A program made the translations under genes and the position numbers. Below the pieces are notes generated by a model, which was given only the letters and a program-made list of their open reading frames with translations, made no database searches and was not told where the DNA came from. A DNA stretch of 64,000 nt from UBA1801 sp035353395. GTDB lineage: Bacteria > Acidobacteriota > Holophagae > Holophagales > Holophagaceae. The DNA lies in contig DAOPZL010000001.1 in NCBI GenBank assembly GCA_035353395.1, forward strand, positions 1-64,000, written 5' to 3'. Shown in pieces: positions 1-8,786 of this stretch; position 1 is the first letter of the stretch; the number at the start of each line of letters is the position of its first letter.

Positions 1-1
1 C

Positions 2-181
2 GGGACCACCCTCCTCGTCGCCAAGGCCAAGCAGCACCCCCTGGAAGAAATCCATACCTCCATCCAGCGATTCGAACATGGCGGGATCAAGGTCAAAGGA
101 TGTATATTCAATGACGTCCCGGAGGCCAAGACGGGGTACCGGTACTACCGCTACGCCTACCACTACGAGTACAATAAATAA
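2..181 (+). CDS. C-terminal fragment of a Wzc/BY-kinase (capsule tyrosine autokinase)
   Basis: Only the last 59 codons are in the window; the gene starts upstream. The visible part reads as the end of a MinD/ParA-like ATPase domain (GTTLLVAKAK, then a GIKVKGCIFNDV strand), followed by a short tail with seven tyrosines in its last 13 residues (GYRYYRYAYHYEYNK). A tyrosine cluster right after a P-loop ATPase domain is the hallmark of Wzc/CapB-type bacterial tyrosine kinases. These control polysaccharide chain length and export at the inner membrane through cycles of autophosphorylation. Its place directly before the flippase and transferase genes fits. The N-terminal Wzz part cannot be seen. 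Confidence 0.75.
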   Translation, partial: GTTLLVAKAKQHPLEEIHTSIQRFEHGGIKVKGCIFNDVPEAKTGYRYYRYAYHYEYNK

Positions 182-440
182 TGCACGACTTGCCTCTTGG
201 CCCTGGGCACGGAACCATTATGTCTGTCAGGAAAAGCAGCGCCTGGATGACCGCAGCTGTATTTTTCGGTTTAAATTGAATGATAATTTAAAGGAATCAA
301 GATCGAACATACAGTGATGTGGTTTTGGAGATGGTGTATGGCTTCATATTCGGCGGCGGTATAAATAAAGAGAGAATGGATGTCATGGGGATAAAGTTAA
401 AAGTCATCATTTCATATGTATATATTGCGGATCGAGATTT

Positions 441-1994
441 ATGGTAAATGATACAGACTCCAACGCTGTATGTGCTGTTAAAAATATGGGAAGCCAATCG
501 CTTACCTCCAAGGCTGGTTGGAGTTCTGTAGCCAGCATATGCAATCTTGTGGGTCGATTGGTGGTACAGATAATGATTGCCCGTAAGTTGGGGCCGGGAG
601 GTGTAGGTCGGATTGCATACATAATGTGGTTAGTTGAGATAACTAATTTACTCACATGTTTTGGACTTCCAAACACTCTCACCAGATATATTGCTGAATT
701 GTTTGGTCAGCGGAGGGAGCATGACGCAGTTCGTTTCGCCCAATGGATTTTTATCCGCTATTTTTTGTTCGCCATCGTTGGTGCGCTGACTGTGAGCATT
801 CTGTTCTATTGCTCTTCACAGTATCAAGGTTCAAATATGTTACTATTTACCTTGATGATTTTTTATTTAATCAATGCTTTGCAAACGATCATTCTGGCTG
901 ATCTTGCTGGTCGGCAACGATTTGATCTATTGGCTCGTGTTAATTTTATATCAACATTTGCATTGCTGACCGGTGTCGCCATAGGCGTTTATGGTTATGG
1001 CGTAACTGGTGTGTTCTACGGATATCTTATCGGAGCGTTAGTTCCTGTAATCTATGGTTTCAAACTCCATCGGGACTTTTCTATTTATCCGTTGGTGGAG
1101 GAGAACTTCCGCCAGCGCGTGTGGAAGTTCTCTTTCCATACATGGCTAGCAATGCTAGTTTCTGCATTTGTCTGGTCACGAATGGAGATTTTCTTTTTAG
1201 AACATTATTGGAACGCTCATGAGGTCGCCATGTTTACGGTGGCCTTGACATTTGCCAATGTGGTTCAGCAAGTTGCAAATTTGCTCGGCGGAGCGTTCAT
1301 GTCGCACTTCTCACACCTACTGGGTGAAGGCAACTGTAAATTGGTACAGAGCCAGTATGAAAGTGCAACCCGATTGGTGGCCTTTGTAGTAGTGCCTATG
1401 GCATTTTCTGGCGCGGCGATCATACCAACCCTCCTCCCTCTACTCTTTGGAACTAATTTTTCTTCTGCTATTCCCAATGCAGTTATTCTCACGGCCACAT
1501 CAGCTCTTGCCTTCTCGATGATCGGCTCAGCTTTGATCTATGCCAAAGAGCGCTCTGACTTCATTGCACTAAGTGGTTTTGTCGGGGCCATAATCGCGGT
1601 GGTCACTAACTATATTGTTGTTCCTCATTATGGCGCATGGGGGGCGGTTTGGATAAAACTGTTTATACAAACTTCAATGATTGCCCTTGGAACATGGTTT
1701 ATTATCGTTAAGCTTCATTTCTCGTTTCCATTTTGCAGCCTTGGACGTACAACTGTGGCAAGCGCATTCTGTGGAATTTCTGCGTGGATGATCCAGAAGG
1801 TGGAACAGAATTCAATCACTGGGTTGCTTTTGGCAATATTTGGAAGTGTAATTGTTTATGCTTTCAGTGTAAGGATTTTTAAAGTCCTAAAATCTGAAGA
1901 TGCTAATCAGTTGAAAAGAATATCTAATAGGATGCCTGGGGCAATCAATTCATCAGTAAATGCAATCCTTGATATAATGGTTGTTGAGTCATGA
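441..1994 (+). CDS. Wzx-like polysaccharide flippase (MATE/MOP superfamily)
   Basis: 517-residue multi-pass inner-membrane protein, the usual length for Wzx/RfbX-type flippases that move lipid-linked repeat units to the periplasm. After a short hydrophilic start it has the typical amphipathic opening (GWSSVASICNLVGRLVVQIM, then ARKLGPGGVGRIAYIMW) and roughly 12-14 hydrophobic helices. An in-frame ATG at 486 is a possible alternative start; neither start has a strong ribosome-binding site. The stop overlaps the next gene by four bases (ATGA), so the two are co-translated. The gene is clearly AT-rich compared with the ribosomal and housekeeping genes of this window, as are its downstream neighbours, which suggests acquisition by transfer. 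Substrate is unknown. Confidence 0.85.
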   Translation: MVNDTDSNAVCAVKNMGSQSLTSKAGWSSVASICNLVGRLVVQIMIARKLGPGGVGRIAYIMWLVEITNLLTCFGLPNTLTRYIAELFGQRREHDAVRFAQWIFIRYFLFAIVGALTVSILFYCSSQYQGSNMLLFTLMIFYLINALQTIILADLAGRQRFDLLARVNFISTFALLTGVAIGVYGYGVTGVFYGYLIGALVPVIYGFKLHRDFSIYPLVEENFRQRVWKFSFHTWLAMLVSAFVWSRMEIFFLEHYWNAHEVAMFTVALTFANVVQQVANLLGGAFMSHFSHLLGEGNCKLVQSQYESATRLVAFVVVPMAFSGAAIIPTLLPLLFGTNFSSAIPNAVILTATSALAFSMIGSALIYAKERSDFIALSGFVGAIIAVVTNYIVVPHYGAWGAVWIKLFIQTSMIALGTWFIIVKLHFSFPFCSLGRTTVASAFCGISAWMIQKVEQNSITGLLLAIFGSVIVYAFSVRIFKVLKSEDANQLKRISNRMPGAINSSVNAILDIMVVES

Positions 1995-3112
1995 AGATAT
2001 GTTTTTTATGCAACGAATATCCACCATGCCCACGAGTTGGTGGGATAGGCACCTTTACTCATACTATAGCCCATGGGTTGGCGGATGTTGGTCATGAAAT
2101 AACAGTTTTAGGGTATGGTGAACATTATGGTGAATGGAAAGATAACGGCATTCGGGTTGTCGTTCTCGCGCAATCGACAATGCGTGGAGTGGCATGGTTT
2201 GTCAATCGTTGGAACCTATACTTATGGCTTAAGCATGAAGCCTGTGCAGGTCGAATAGATATTGTAGAAGCTCCGGATTATCAAGGCATGCTTCCCTTTC
2301 CCTTTTCTGTATGTCCTGTGATTATTCGTTTGCATACATCATTTATCCCAGTAAGTAAACTCCAAAGAATTTTGGAGAGAAAAACATTAAAGATTCACCG
2401 AAATTGGATTGGCGTCTCTAAGTGGATTGTCACTGAAACACAGAGAAAGTACAATCTTATGCCAGAAAATGGAGTGGTCATATATAATCCTGTGCCAGAT
2501 GTTGACGTAAATATAATGCAATTGGACGAATCCCTATGCAACTTTGTCATCTATGTTGGCACGGTGAGAGATGGAAAAGGTGCGTATACTCTTGCTGAAG
2601 CAGCCAATATGTTCCTTGCTGCTCATCAGGACCTTCATCTTATTTATATTGGTGGACTTACTGTGGAAAATGGGAAGAGATCTGACGAAACAATTCGTCG
2701 GATATTACGAAATGAAATTATGGAACGAGTGCACTTTTTGGGGTCGGTGGAACACGATGCTGTTCTTGCTTACATGAGAAAGGCTAGAATATGCGTTCTA
2801 CCGAGTAAGTTGGAAGCCTTCAGTATGGTCCCTCTGGAAGCAATGTCCTGTGGAGTCCCAATTGTATACAGTGCCTCACACTCGGGTCCAGAAGCTATTG
2901 ACGACGGTGTAACCGGGCTCCTTGCCGATCCATACAGTTCAAGTGACATTGCGGAGAAGGTGGAGCAAATCCTAAATGATCCTTCTCTCGGGGCCAGGTT
3001 GGCCGAAAATGCAAAGGAGGTTGTCAAAAAACGCTTTTCAATACAGCAGTGTGTGCGTAAAACGTTAAAATTCTATGAACAATGTTCATTGCACATTACG
3101 AGAAAAGACTGA
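1991..3112 (+). CDS. GT4-family glycosyltransferase
   Basis: 373-residue GT-B fold transferase. The N-terminus has the MKICFLCNEYPPCPRVGGIG motif common to GT4 enzymes, where a glycine-rich loop binds the acceptor and donor. The C-terminal half carries the E-x7-E donor-site motif (LEAFSMVPLEAM, around residue 280), followed by SCGVPIVYS and a GVTGLLADP loop. It probably adds one sugar of the repeat unit on the cytoplasmic face; donor and acceptor cannot be read from the sequence. It overlaps the flippase gene by four bases, and the GT2 gene downstream begins close to or inside its end. Composition is AT-rich, as in its neighbours. Confidence 0.85.
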   Translation: MKICFLCNEYPPCPRVGGIGTFTHTIAHGLADVGHEITVLGYGEHYGEWKDNGIRVVVLAQSTMRGVAWFVNRWNLYLWLKHEACAGRIDIVEAPDYQGMLPFPFSVCPVIIRLHTSFIPVSKLQRILERKTLKIHRNWIGVSKWIVTETQRKYNLMPENGVVIYNPVPDVDVNIMQLDESLCNFVIYVGTVRDGKGAYTLAEAANMFLAAHQDLHLIYIGGLTVENGKRSDETIRRILRNEIMERVHFLGSVEHDAVLAYMRKARICVLPSKLEAFSMVPLEAMSCGVPIVYSASHSGPEAIDDGVTGLLADPYSSSDIAEKVEQILNDPSLGARLAENAKEVVKKRFSIQQCVRKTLKFYEQCSLHITRKD

Positions 3113-3137
3113 GTTGAAGGAGAATATTCGAAACGAT

Positions 3138-4103
3138 ATGGAACCATCCATTTGCAAATCAAAAATGAATATGTCAACGGAAAATCGACTCACGGTTGGC
3201 ATTGCCATCCCAACATACAATCGTGAGGAAATATTAGTGAAAACACTAGAGCAGGTGTTTACATTAGCTCCACTTCCAGATGAAATCTTGGTAGTAGACC
3301 AGACGAAACAACATAACTCTGAAACTATAGAATATCTTGCAAAAGCAGAAAAAATTGAATATTTTCGGTGGATAAAACACGGTCCTCCTAATTTAAACAG
3401 CGCACGCAACCGTGCGATCATTGAAACAAAATGTGATATATTGGTTTTTATTGACGATGACGTAATATTCAATCCATCTTTTTTAGAAAAACATTCTCGT
3501 AACTTTTATGATCAGAGGGTAATCGCTGTATGTGGGCGAGTGATCCAGGCCAGAGGAAACCTCCCACAGGATCGACAACAACCGTGGCTTAATAATTATA
3601 CTTGCAATAAATATAATGGATGGGGAGAGGAACGTGTTGAAGGTATTGCGGGCTTGTGGGGTGGAAATCATTCGATTAGGGTGAACGTAATACGTGAAAT
3701 CGGAGGCTTTGACGATAATTTTTTCGGTTACCTGTATGATGAAAGCGATTTGGCGTTAAGATTATGGAAAAAACAAAAACTAATTATATATGATCCGGAA
3801 GCACAATTGCTACACCTTGGTGTATCGACTGGTGGTTGTCGGACGAGTGGAAACGCTCATCCCGAGTATTGGATGTCTTTTTCGACGATATATTTTCACA
3901 TGAAACATTTTTTCCCAAAATGGTATTTCTGGAAACAGATATTCGGAGTGCAATTTCGGAGAAGGGCTCTTAGGAAGGAGATTGTCTTTTCTCCATGGAA
4001 GATTCCCTGGGCTGTTCTATCATATGTATATTCACTAATTCTTGCCGCGAAAATATATATTCGCACACATAATAAAGAGAATTATCTTAACATTCATCCA
4101 TAG
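3138..4103 (+). CDS. GT2-family glycosyltransferase
   Basis: GT-A fold inverting transferase. It opens with TVGIAIPTYNRE, has a DDD metal-binding triad in DILVFIDDDVIF, and in the acceptor region the motif GGFDDNFFGYLYDESDLALR. The reading frame is open back to an ATG at 3075, but that start lies inside the previous gene and has no ribosome-binding site. I chose ATG 3138 because AAGGAGA (3117-3123) precedes it, although the spacing of 14 bases is long; ATGs at 3165 and 3171 are also possible. The last 80 residues contain hydrophobic and basic stretches that may touch the membrane. Sugar specificity is unknown. Confidence 0.82.
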   Translation: MEPSICKSKMNMSTENRLTVGIAIPTYNREEILVKTLEQVFTLAPLPDEILVVDQTKQHNSETIEYLAKAEKIEYFRWIKHGPPNLNSARNRAIIETKCDILVFIDDDVIFNPSFLEKHSRNFYDQRVIAVCGRVIQARGNLPQDRQQPWLNNYTCNKYNGWGEERVEGIAGLWGGNHSIRVNVIREIGGFDDNFFGYLYDESDLALRLWKKQKLIIYDPEAQLLHLGVSTGGCRTSGNAHPEYWMSFSTIYFHMKHFFPKWYFWKQIFGVQFRRRALRKEIVFSPWKIPWAVLSYVYSLILAAKIYIRTHNKENYLNIHP

Positions 4104-4138
4104 TCTAAAATATCTACATGTATGGACTTGTATAGGCT

Positions 4139-5509
4139 ATGATCATGAAACAATATAATCCAAATAGACATCATCCTTCGCTTATTAAATTTGATTGGTT
4201 TGTGTGGGCAACAATATCGGTTGTCCCAGTGATTTATATTTCTTATATTTTATGCTATTATGAACGAGCGGAATCAATCCTTGGCCTATTTCTAGTCGAA
4301 TGGCTTGTGGTAATCTTGTTTTGGAAAATATTATGTCCATGGCTTGGAGCCAAGAGTATCGCATTGGCTTCTGTGCTTTTTTTACTTTCCTTTTGTATGG
4401 CAGCCATTGTGTGCAGAGAAAACACCATTGCTTATGGTACGGTATGGACCGGGAGCGATGATTGGTGGTACCTGAATCAAGCCGGAGATGTGGTGCGTTT
4501 TTTACACGCATCAAATGGAAACCCTATAAAAGCTTGGAATGAGTTGACATCTAACGAATCGGGAAGATGGTCCCTGTCGGGTTGGCCCTTCCTATTGGGG
4601 TATATAAGCTCATTGATAACTTCAGAACCTGAACCCAATCTGCTTCACGCTATTGCCCTCAGTCTCAACTCTGTGTTTCTCACTTGCGTTCTAGCACTTG
4701 TTTACAACATCATTGATGAGCCAGCGAAATGCTTTCCGTGGAGGACTTTGTTTTTTTCTCTTCTGATTATATTTGACCCAATTATTTATGCGGCGATGAG
4801 TCTTAAAGAATCTATGCTTCAATTATCATTGATGTTGACATTTGTATTTTGTTATAAATCTTCCAGACAACTAAGTCCATCATGGTTTATTTTAGGACTT
4901 ATAGGTATAATCGGATTGATTACGTGCCGTGTTGTCTATATCTTTCTTATTGCGATATTAATTGGTTGGATTATATTGAATAAATATAAAACCAATAATC
5001 TTATAAAAATCGCAATTTATTTCACTATTTGTGCTGTGTTTTGGAAACTGTTCTTTGATTCTCAGTTAAGAGAACAAACAATCGCAGAATATATGATCGG
5101 GCGATCCCTCGAAGGACAAGAGGGATTGGCGATGAGGATATATAAAATCAAGTTGATCGGCCCAATAGTATTTTATGCCCTGTCGCCTATGCCCCCTTTG
5201 CCTTGGAAAATATTGACTCAAAATCAGATCATCGTCGTGCTGATTAGAGGCATTGGTTCGGTGGCATGGGTTTTCTCTGCCTATTATGTCCTACGTGGAA
5301 TATTTAGTAATCCAGCGCTGTTTAAAAATCGACTATTTGTTGCAGCGGGTATAATGTTTCTAGGTCTTTTTGCGGCTGCTGTGATATATGCTGATGATTC
5401 AAGATATAAACAACCAACTAATTTTTTCCTTGGTATATTATTGGTATTAACGTGGTATAATGGTCGAATAAATAGGTGGCCCTGTAAAATATTACCTCGT
5501 CGACCCTGA
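4139..5509 (+). CDS. Multi-pass membrane protein, candidate polysaccharide polymerase (Wzy-like) or GT-C enzyme
   Basis: 456 residues with about ten or more hydrophobic helices. A longer extracytoplasmic loop (about residues 95-150) starts near the acidic/aromatic cluster WTGSDDWWYLNQAG. A short SLKESMLQ motif sits between two helices around residue 225; a Lys-Glu pair at this position recurs in some GT-C and O-antigen polymerase-like proteins. No family can be assigned with certainty. Position inside the flippase/transferase run, and the absence of any other polymerase candidate in the window, make a Wzy role the best guess. It could instead be a GT-C transferase. The gene is AT-rich and the last one before the IS remnant. 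Confidence 0.6.
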   Translation: MIMKQYNPNRHHPSLIKFDWFVWATISVVPVIYISYILCYYERAESILGLFLVEWLVVILFWKILCPWLGAKSIALASVLFLLSFCMAAIVCRENTIAYGTVWTGSDDWWYLNQAGDVVRFLHASNGNPIKAWNELTSNESGRWSLSGWPFLLGYISSLITSEPEPNLLHAIALSLNSVFLTCVLALVYNIIDEPAKCFPWRTLFFSLLIIFDPIIYAAMSLKESMLQLSLMLTFVFCYKSSRQLSPSWFILGLIGIIGLITCRVVYIFLIAILIGWIILNKYKTNNLIKIAIYFTICAVFWKLFFDSQLREQTIAEYMIGRSLEGQEGLAMRIYKIKLIGPIVFYALSPMPPLPWKILTQNQIIVVLIRGIGSVAWVFSAYYVLRGIFSNPALFKNRLFVAAGIMFLGLFAAAVIYADDSRYKQPTNFFLGILLVLTWYNGRINRWPCKILPRRP

Positions 5510-5530
5510 ACAAGATCAAACGTATGTTGA

Positions 5531-5800
5531 ATGATCCTTCCCATTTACCTCGAAAAGCGCGGCTACGCACCCAGTCACCACATTCGCCGATGAGCCGCCA
5601 TCGAGTTCGCGATTGGCCACATGAAAAGCGATAAAATTCTCGGGCGGAACTTCCTCAAGGACGTGGAAGGTGATGCGATCAATGCGTTCCTCTGCATGGT
5701 TAGGCACAACCTGCGGAAGGTCTTGTCCCGGTTCTGGGTCCTCTTGTGCCTGCTTTCTGCTCAGGCCAAGAAAGTCCTGGGAGCCTTTCTGATGCGAATT
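5531..5800 (+). pseudogene. IS5-type transposase C-terminal remnant
   Basis: One frame here reads LEKRGYAPSHHIRR, stop, AAIEFAIGHMKSD, then LGRNFLKDVEGDAINAF and HNLRKVLSRF. This matches the well-known end of IS5-family DDE transposases (IEPVIGHMK, with the catalytic Glu in the AAIE segment, then LGRNxLKG, GDAxNA, HNLR). A TGA at 5591 sits where most relatives carry a third Arg codon (CGA to TGA fits), and another TGA lies at 5528. The first two thirds of the gene are missing and I see no clear terminal inverted repeats, so the element is dead. Its composition is GC-rich compared with both flanks. The right edge is approximate. Confidence 0.72.
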
Positions 5801-6044
5801 GATGGTCCTCTCGCCCTTCAATTCACGAGGGATGCCACCTCATCTGCCAGGAAGGGTTGTTTAGAGATGACTAAAAAATCTCGTCGTAAAATAATATTAA
5901 AAGATAGATTTGGATTACGACATAAAAATTGCTCTTCAAATTTCTATATTTCTCAAGTCTATTTTGCGTTGTAAACAATTTGTTATTTTACATGAATTAA
6001 ATTTTTACATAATCTTGTCCTTGATTGTTCTGGAGAATACCTTG

Positions 6045-7049
6045 TTGATCAATGTTACACATTTTATGCGCAGGAGCGAGCCTGGTGCCCATAGTATAGA
6101 GCGCTTGTTCGAAGATATTCGCAGCCACCTTCCAGGTGATATCCGAGTTACTGTTTGCGAAAATAAATTTCCCTCCAAAGGACTGGTAAAGCGAATATAC
6201 GACATGATCCGAGCAGGCCGTCATCAAGGGGATGTGAACCACATTACCGGTGATGTACATTTCTTGACATATCTCTTGAACCACCGAAGGACGATTCTGA
6301 CAATTCATGATTGTGTATTGCTTGAACGCTTTTACGGGATCAAACACTGGCTTTTATGGCTGTTCTGGTATTGGCTTCCGAGTAGACGATGCGCCTGTAT
6401 GACCGTGATTTCTGAAGCGACGCGTCAGCAGGCACTTCGACATCTGAAGTGTGATCCAGCTAAAATTCATGTCATTTATAACAATGTTTCGGAAGAATTT
6501 AGACCATTCCCAAAAACCTTCAATGCCATAAGTCCGCGTATTCTGCAAATCGGTACAGGGCCAAATAAGAATATCGAGCGTGTTGCCGAAGCGCTTTCCG
6601 GAATGGACTGTCGCTTGGTAATAATAGGGCATCTATCTTTAAAACAAATTCATATCTTAAAATATTTTCAAATTCATTATGAAAATCATGTTAATCTATC
6701 AAGACAAGCTCTTGTTGAGCAATATAATTTATGTGATTTTGTCGTATTTGTATCAATATATGAGGGTTTCGGACTGCCGATCGTAGAGGCAAATGCCGTT
6801 GGGAGACCTGTTGTGACTAGTAATATTTGGTCCATGCCTGAGATAGCCCGAGACGCAGCCTGTCTAGTAGACCCATTTGACGTTGCAAGTATCCGCGGTG
6901 GACTGGACAAAGTCATAGGAGATCCAGCTTACAGAGCACATCTCGTGCAAGCTGGCTTTAAGAATGTGAAACGCTTCGAGGTTAATTTTATCGCTGGGCA
7001 ATATGCACAATTGTATCGTAATATGTATGCATTGGGCAATATGAAATGA
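6045..7049 (+). CDS. GT4-family glycosyltransferase (probable TTG start)
   Basis: GT-B transferase with HITGDVHFLTYLL, TILTIHDCVLLERF, an EEFRPFPK donor-domain linker, QIGTGPNKNIERV, and the E-x7-E motif in SIYEGFGLPIVEANA. The frame is open from an ATG at 5910, but the residues before LINVTHFMRRSEPG resemble translated AT-rich spacer, and family members start at about this point. GGAGA at 6032-6036 lies five bases before TTG 6042 and eight before TTG 6045, so I place the start at 6045 (334 residues). It follows the IS remnant and precedes the asnB remnant, so it may be the last intact gene of the AT-rich insert. Confidence 0.8.
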   Translation: MINVTHFMRRSEPGAHSIERLFEDIRSHLPGDIRVTVCENKFPSKGLVKRIYDMIRAGRHQGDVNHITGDVHFLTYLLNHRRTILTIHDCVLLERFYGIKHWLLWLFWYWLPSRRCACMTVISEATRQQALRHLKCDPAKIHVIYNNVSEEFRPFPKTFNAISPRILQIGTGPNKNIERVAEALSGMDCRLVIIGHLSLKQIHILKYFQIHYENHVNLSRQALVEQYNLCDFVVFVSIYEGFGLPIVEANAVGRPVVTSNIWSMPEIARDAACLVDPFDVASIRGGLDKVIGDPAYRAHLVQAGFKNVKRFEVNFIAGQYAQLYRNMYALGNMK

Positions 7050-7061
7050 AATGATATTGTA

Positions 7062-7613
7062 TGTGGAATTGCAGGTTGTTTGAATATTCCGAACATAAAT
7101 ACGAATGTCGAACGGGAAATTGTTCAGAGCATGACGAACCACATGTCCTACTGCGGTCCTGATGCGGAAGGTCTTTGGACTGGCGAGGGAACCGTTTTGG
7201 GACATCGGCTTCTCGGCATCCTCGGTCTGTACACCCGGGCCAACCAGACAATGGTGTCCACTGACGGTCGCTATGCCATGGTCTTAAACGGCGATATTTA
7301 TCATTCCCGCGACCTGCGTCGAGAACTGGAAACCACGGGCGCTTCCTTCCGAACCACCTCCGATACGGAAGTAGTGATGACCATGTATGCACGGGTGGGG
7401 GAGGCTGAGCCCTTGACACTTCACCGAAGTGTGTTCGCTCAGATACCATCGCCCGGCTATGTTGTCAATCGCTCCACATCCGGCCTGGGCATCCCCACGG
7501 CCCAGTGGTTGCGGGAAGCCAGCGGCCAGCGCCCAGAGATCCGGCCGCTGGGCCATGAAAGCCCCTGTGCGCGGCACAGGGCAAGGATGATACTCACCGG
7601 GGAAGGGGCCATT
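7062..7613 (+). pseudogene. asnB-type asparagine synthetase remnant (glutaminase domain, large internal deletion)
   Basis: The frame reads CGIAGCLN, NHMSYCGPDAEGLW, LGHRLLGILGL, YAMVLNGDIYHSRDLRREL and FRTTSDTEV. This is the start of a class II glutamine amidotransferase as in AsnB, with the nucleophile Cys as its usual first residue after Met. The codon before that Cys is GTA, not ATG, and the frame stops at 7047 just upstream, so no normal start remains. HRGPDAEG has become YCGPDAEG. After about residue 120 similarity ends. A later segment, SGLGIPTAQWLREA (near 7480-7520), resembles the C-terminal GFGVPIxxWLR motif of AsnB, which would mean most of the synthetase domain is deleted. AsnB-like enzymes often amidate sugar acids in such loci. 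Confidence 0.68.
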
Positions 7614-7615
7614 GC

Positions 7616-8752
7616 ATGCGCGTGATCCATGTCGTTCCAGTCATCGCCGAGGAAGCCAGCGGGCTTTCGTATTCCGTGCCGCGTTTGTGCGAATCACTAA
7701 TCAAAGCCGGGGTCGACCTTCAGCTCGCCGCCCTGGATTGGGCGCCGATGTCGGTCCAGCTCCCCTTTCTGAAGACCTTCCCCCTTGGATTCGGTCCCCG
7801 TCGGCTGGGCCCATCTCCGGACATGCGGCGCTGGCTCACGGTGGAAGCGGGTTCCGGCCGTGTGCGCATCCTGCACAATCACAGCCTGTGGATGATGCCC
7901 ACCGTGTACCCGGGCATGGTCCGGCGGGCTTCCGGTTGCAGGCTGGTGGTTTCACCGCATGGCACACTCTCGGCATGGGCTATGGGATGGAATTCCTTCC
8001 AGAAGAAGGTCTTCTGGCGTTGTTTTCAAGCGCAGACCCTCCAGACCGCGGACTGTTTCCATGCTACGGCCGCTAGTGAGTTCCAGGACATCAGGCGGCA
8101 TGGCTTCAGGCAGCCTGTCTGCATCCTGCCGAATGGCATCGGTGTGCCTCCCCTTGCGGAGACACCGACAGGTGGTCGCTACCGGCTGCTTTTCTTGGGC
8201 CGAATCCACCCCATCAAGGGCATCGACACCCTGCTGAAGGCCTGGCGGGCTGTGGAGCAGCGGTTTTCCGACTGGGAGTTGCTCATCGCGGGTCCATGCA
8301 ACGATGGTTACCTGGCGGAACTGCAGGTGCTGGCGGCGAGCCTGGGGGTTGTGCGTGTTACGTTCTGCGGACCCATCTATGGAGAAGAGAAGCTGGATGC
8401 CTATCGGGCAGCCAGTCTTTTCATTCTGCCTTCGCATTCGGAAAATTTCGGTAACACCGTGGCGGAATCGCTGGCGGCGGGGACTCCGGCCATCGTGACC
8501 CGAGGCGCGCCCTGGAGCGGTCTGGAAGAGTATGGCGCGGGCTGGTGGATCGAAGATGGCGTGGATCCACTGGTGGCATGTCTGGAGCGCGCCTTGGCAA
8601 CTCCTGTGGAACGGCTCGCCGAGATGGGCCGTGCTGGTCGTGAGTGGATGATCCGGGATTTCTCCTGGGAAGAGATTGGAAACCAGCTCGCTCATGTCTA
8701 TCGATGGCTGCTGGATGGTGGAGCAACGCCAGGGTGTGTCAAGTTGGGTTGA
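7616..8752 (+). CDS. GT4-family glycosyltransferase
   Basis: 378-residue GT-B transferase. The N-terminus is MRVIHVVPVIAEEASGLSYS. The middle has RLVVSPHGTLSAWAMG, typical of transferases next to lipid-linked acceptors, and the C-terminal domain has LLFLGRIHPIKGID and the E-x7-E motif in SENFGNTVAESLAAG. A purine-rich site (GGGGAAGGGG) precedes the ATG. Unlike the genes before it, the base composition is GC-rich like the host, so it looks resident rather than part of the AT-rich insert. It faces the - strand block head-on with only 34 bases between the stop codons. It probably adds a sugar of the same polymer. Confidence 0.85.
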   Translation: MRVIHVVPVIAEEASGLSYSVPRLCESLIKAGVDLQLAALDWAPMSVQLPFLKTFPLGFGPRRLGPSPDMRRWLTVEAGSGRVRILHNHSLWMMPTVYPGMVRRASGCRLVVSPHGTLSAWAMGWNSFQKKVFWRCFQAQTLQTADCFHATAASEFQDIRRHGFRQPVCILPNGIGVPPLAETPTGGRYRLLFLGRIHPIKGIDTLLKAWRAVEQRFSDWELLIAGPCNDGYLAELQVLAASLGVVRVTFCGPIYGEEKLDAYRAASLFILPSHSENFGNTVAESLAAGTPAIVTRGAPWSGLEEYGAGWWIEDGVDPLVACLERALATPVERLAEMGRAGREWMIRDFSWEEIGNQLAHVYRWLLDGGATPGCVKLG

Positions 8753-8786
8753 AGGTGATGGAGTCTGTCCTCCTGCCGTTCACCGA

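Noticed and set aside
5910..6044. 45-residue N-terminal extension of the GT4 transferase with a hydrophobic look
   Set aside because: Family members start near LINVTHFMRR; the extension is translated AT-rich spacer without a ribosome-binding site, whereas GGAGA precedes TTG 6042/6045.
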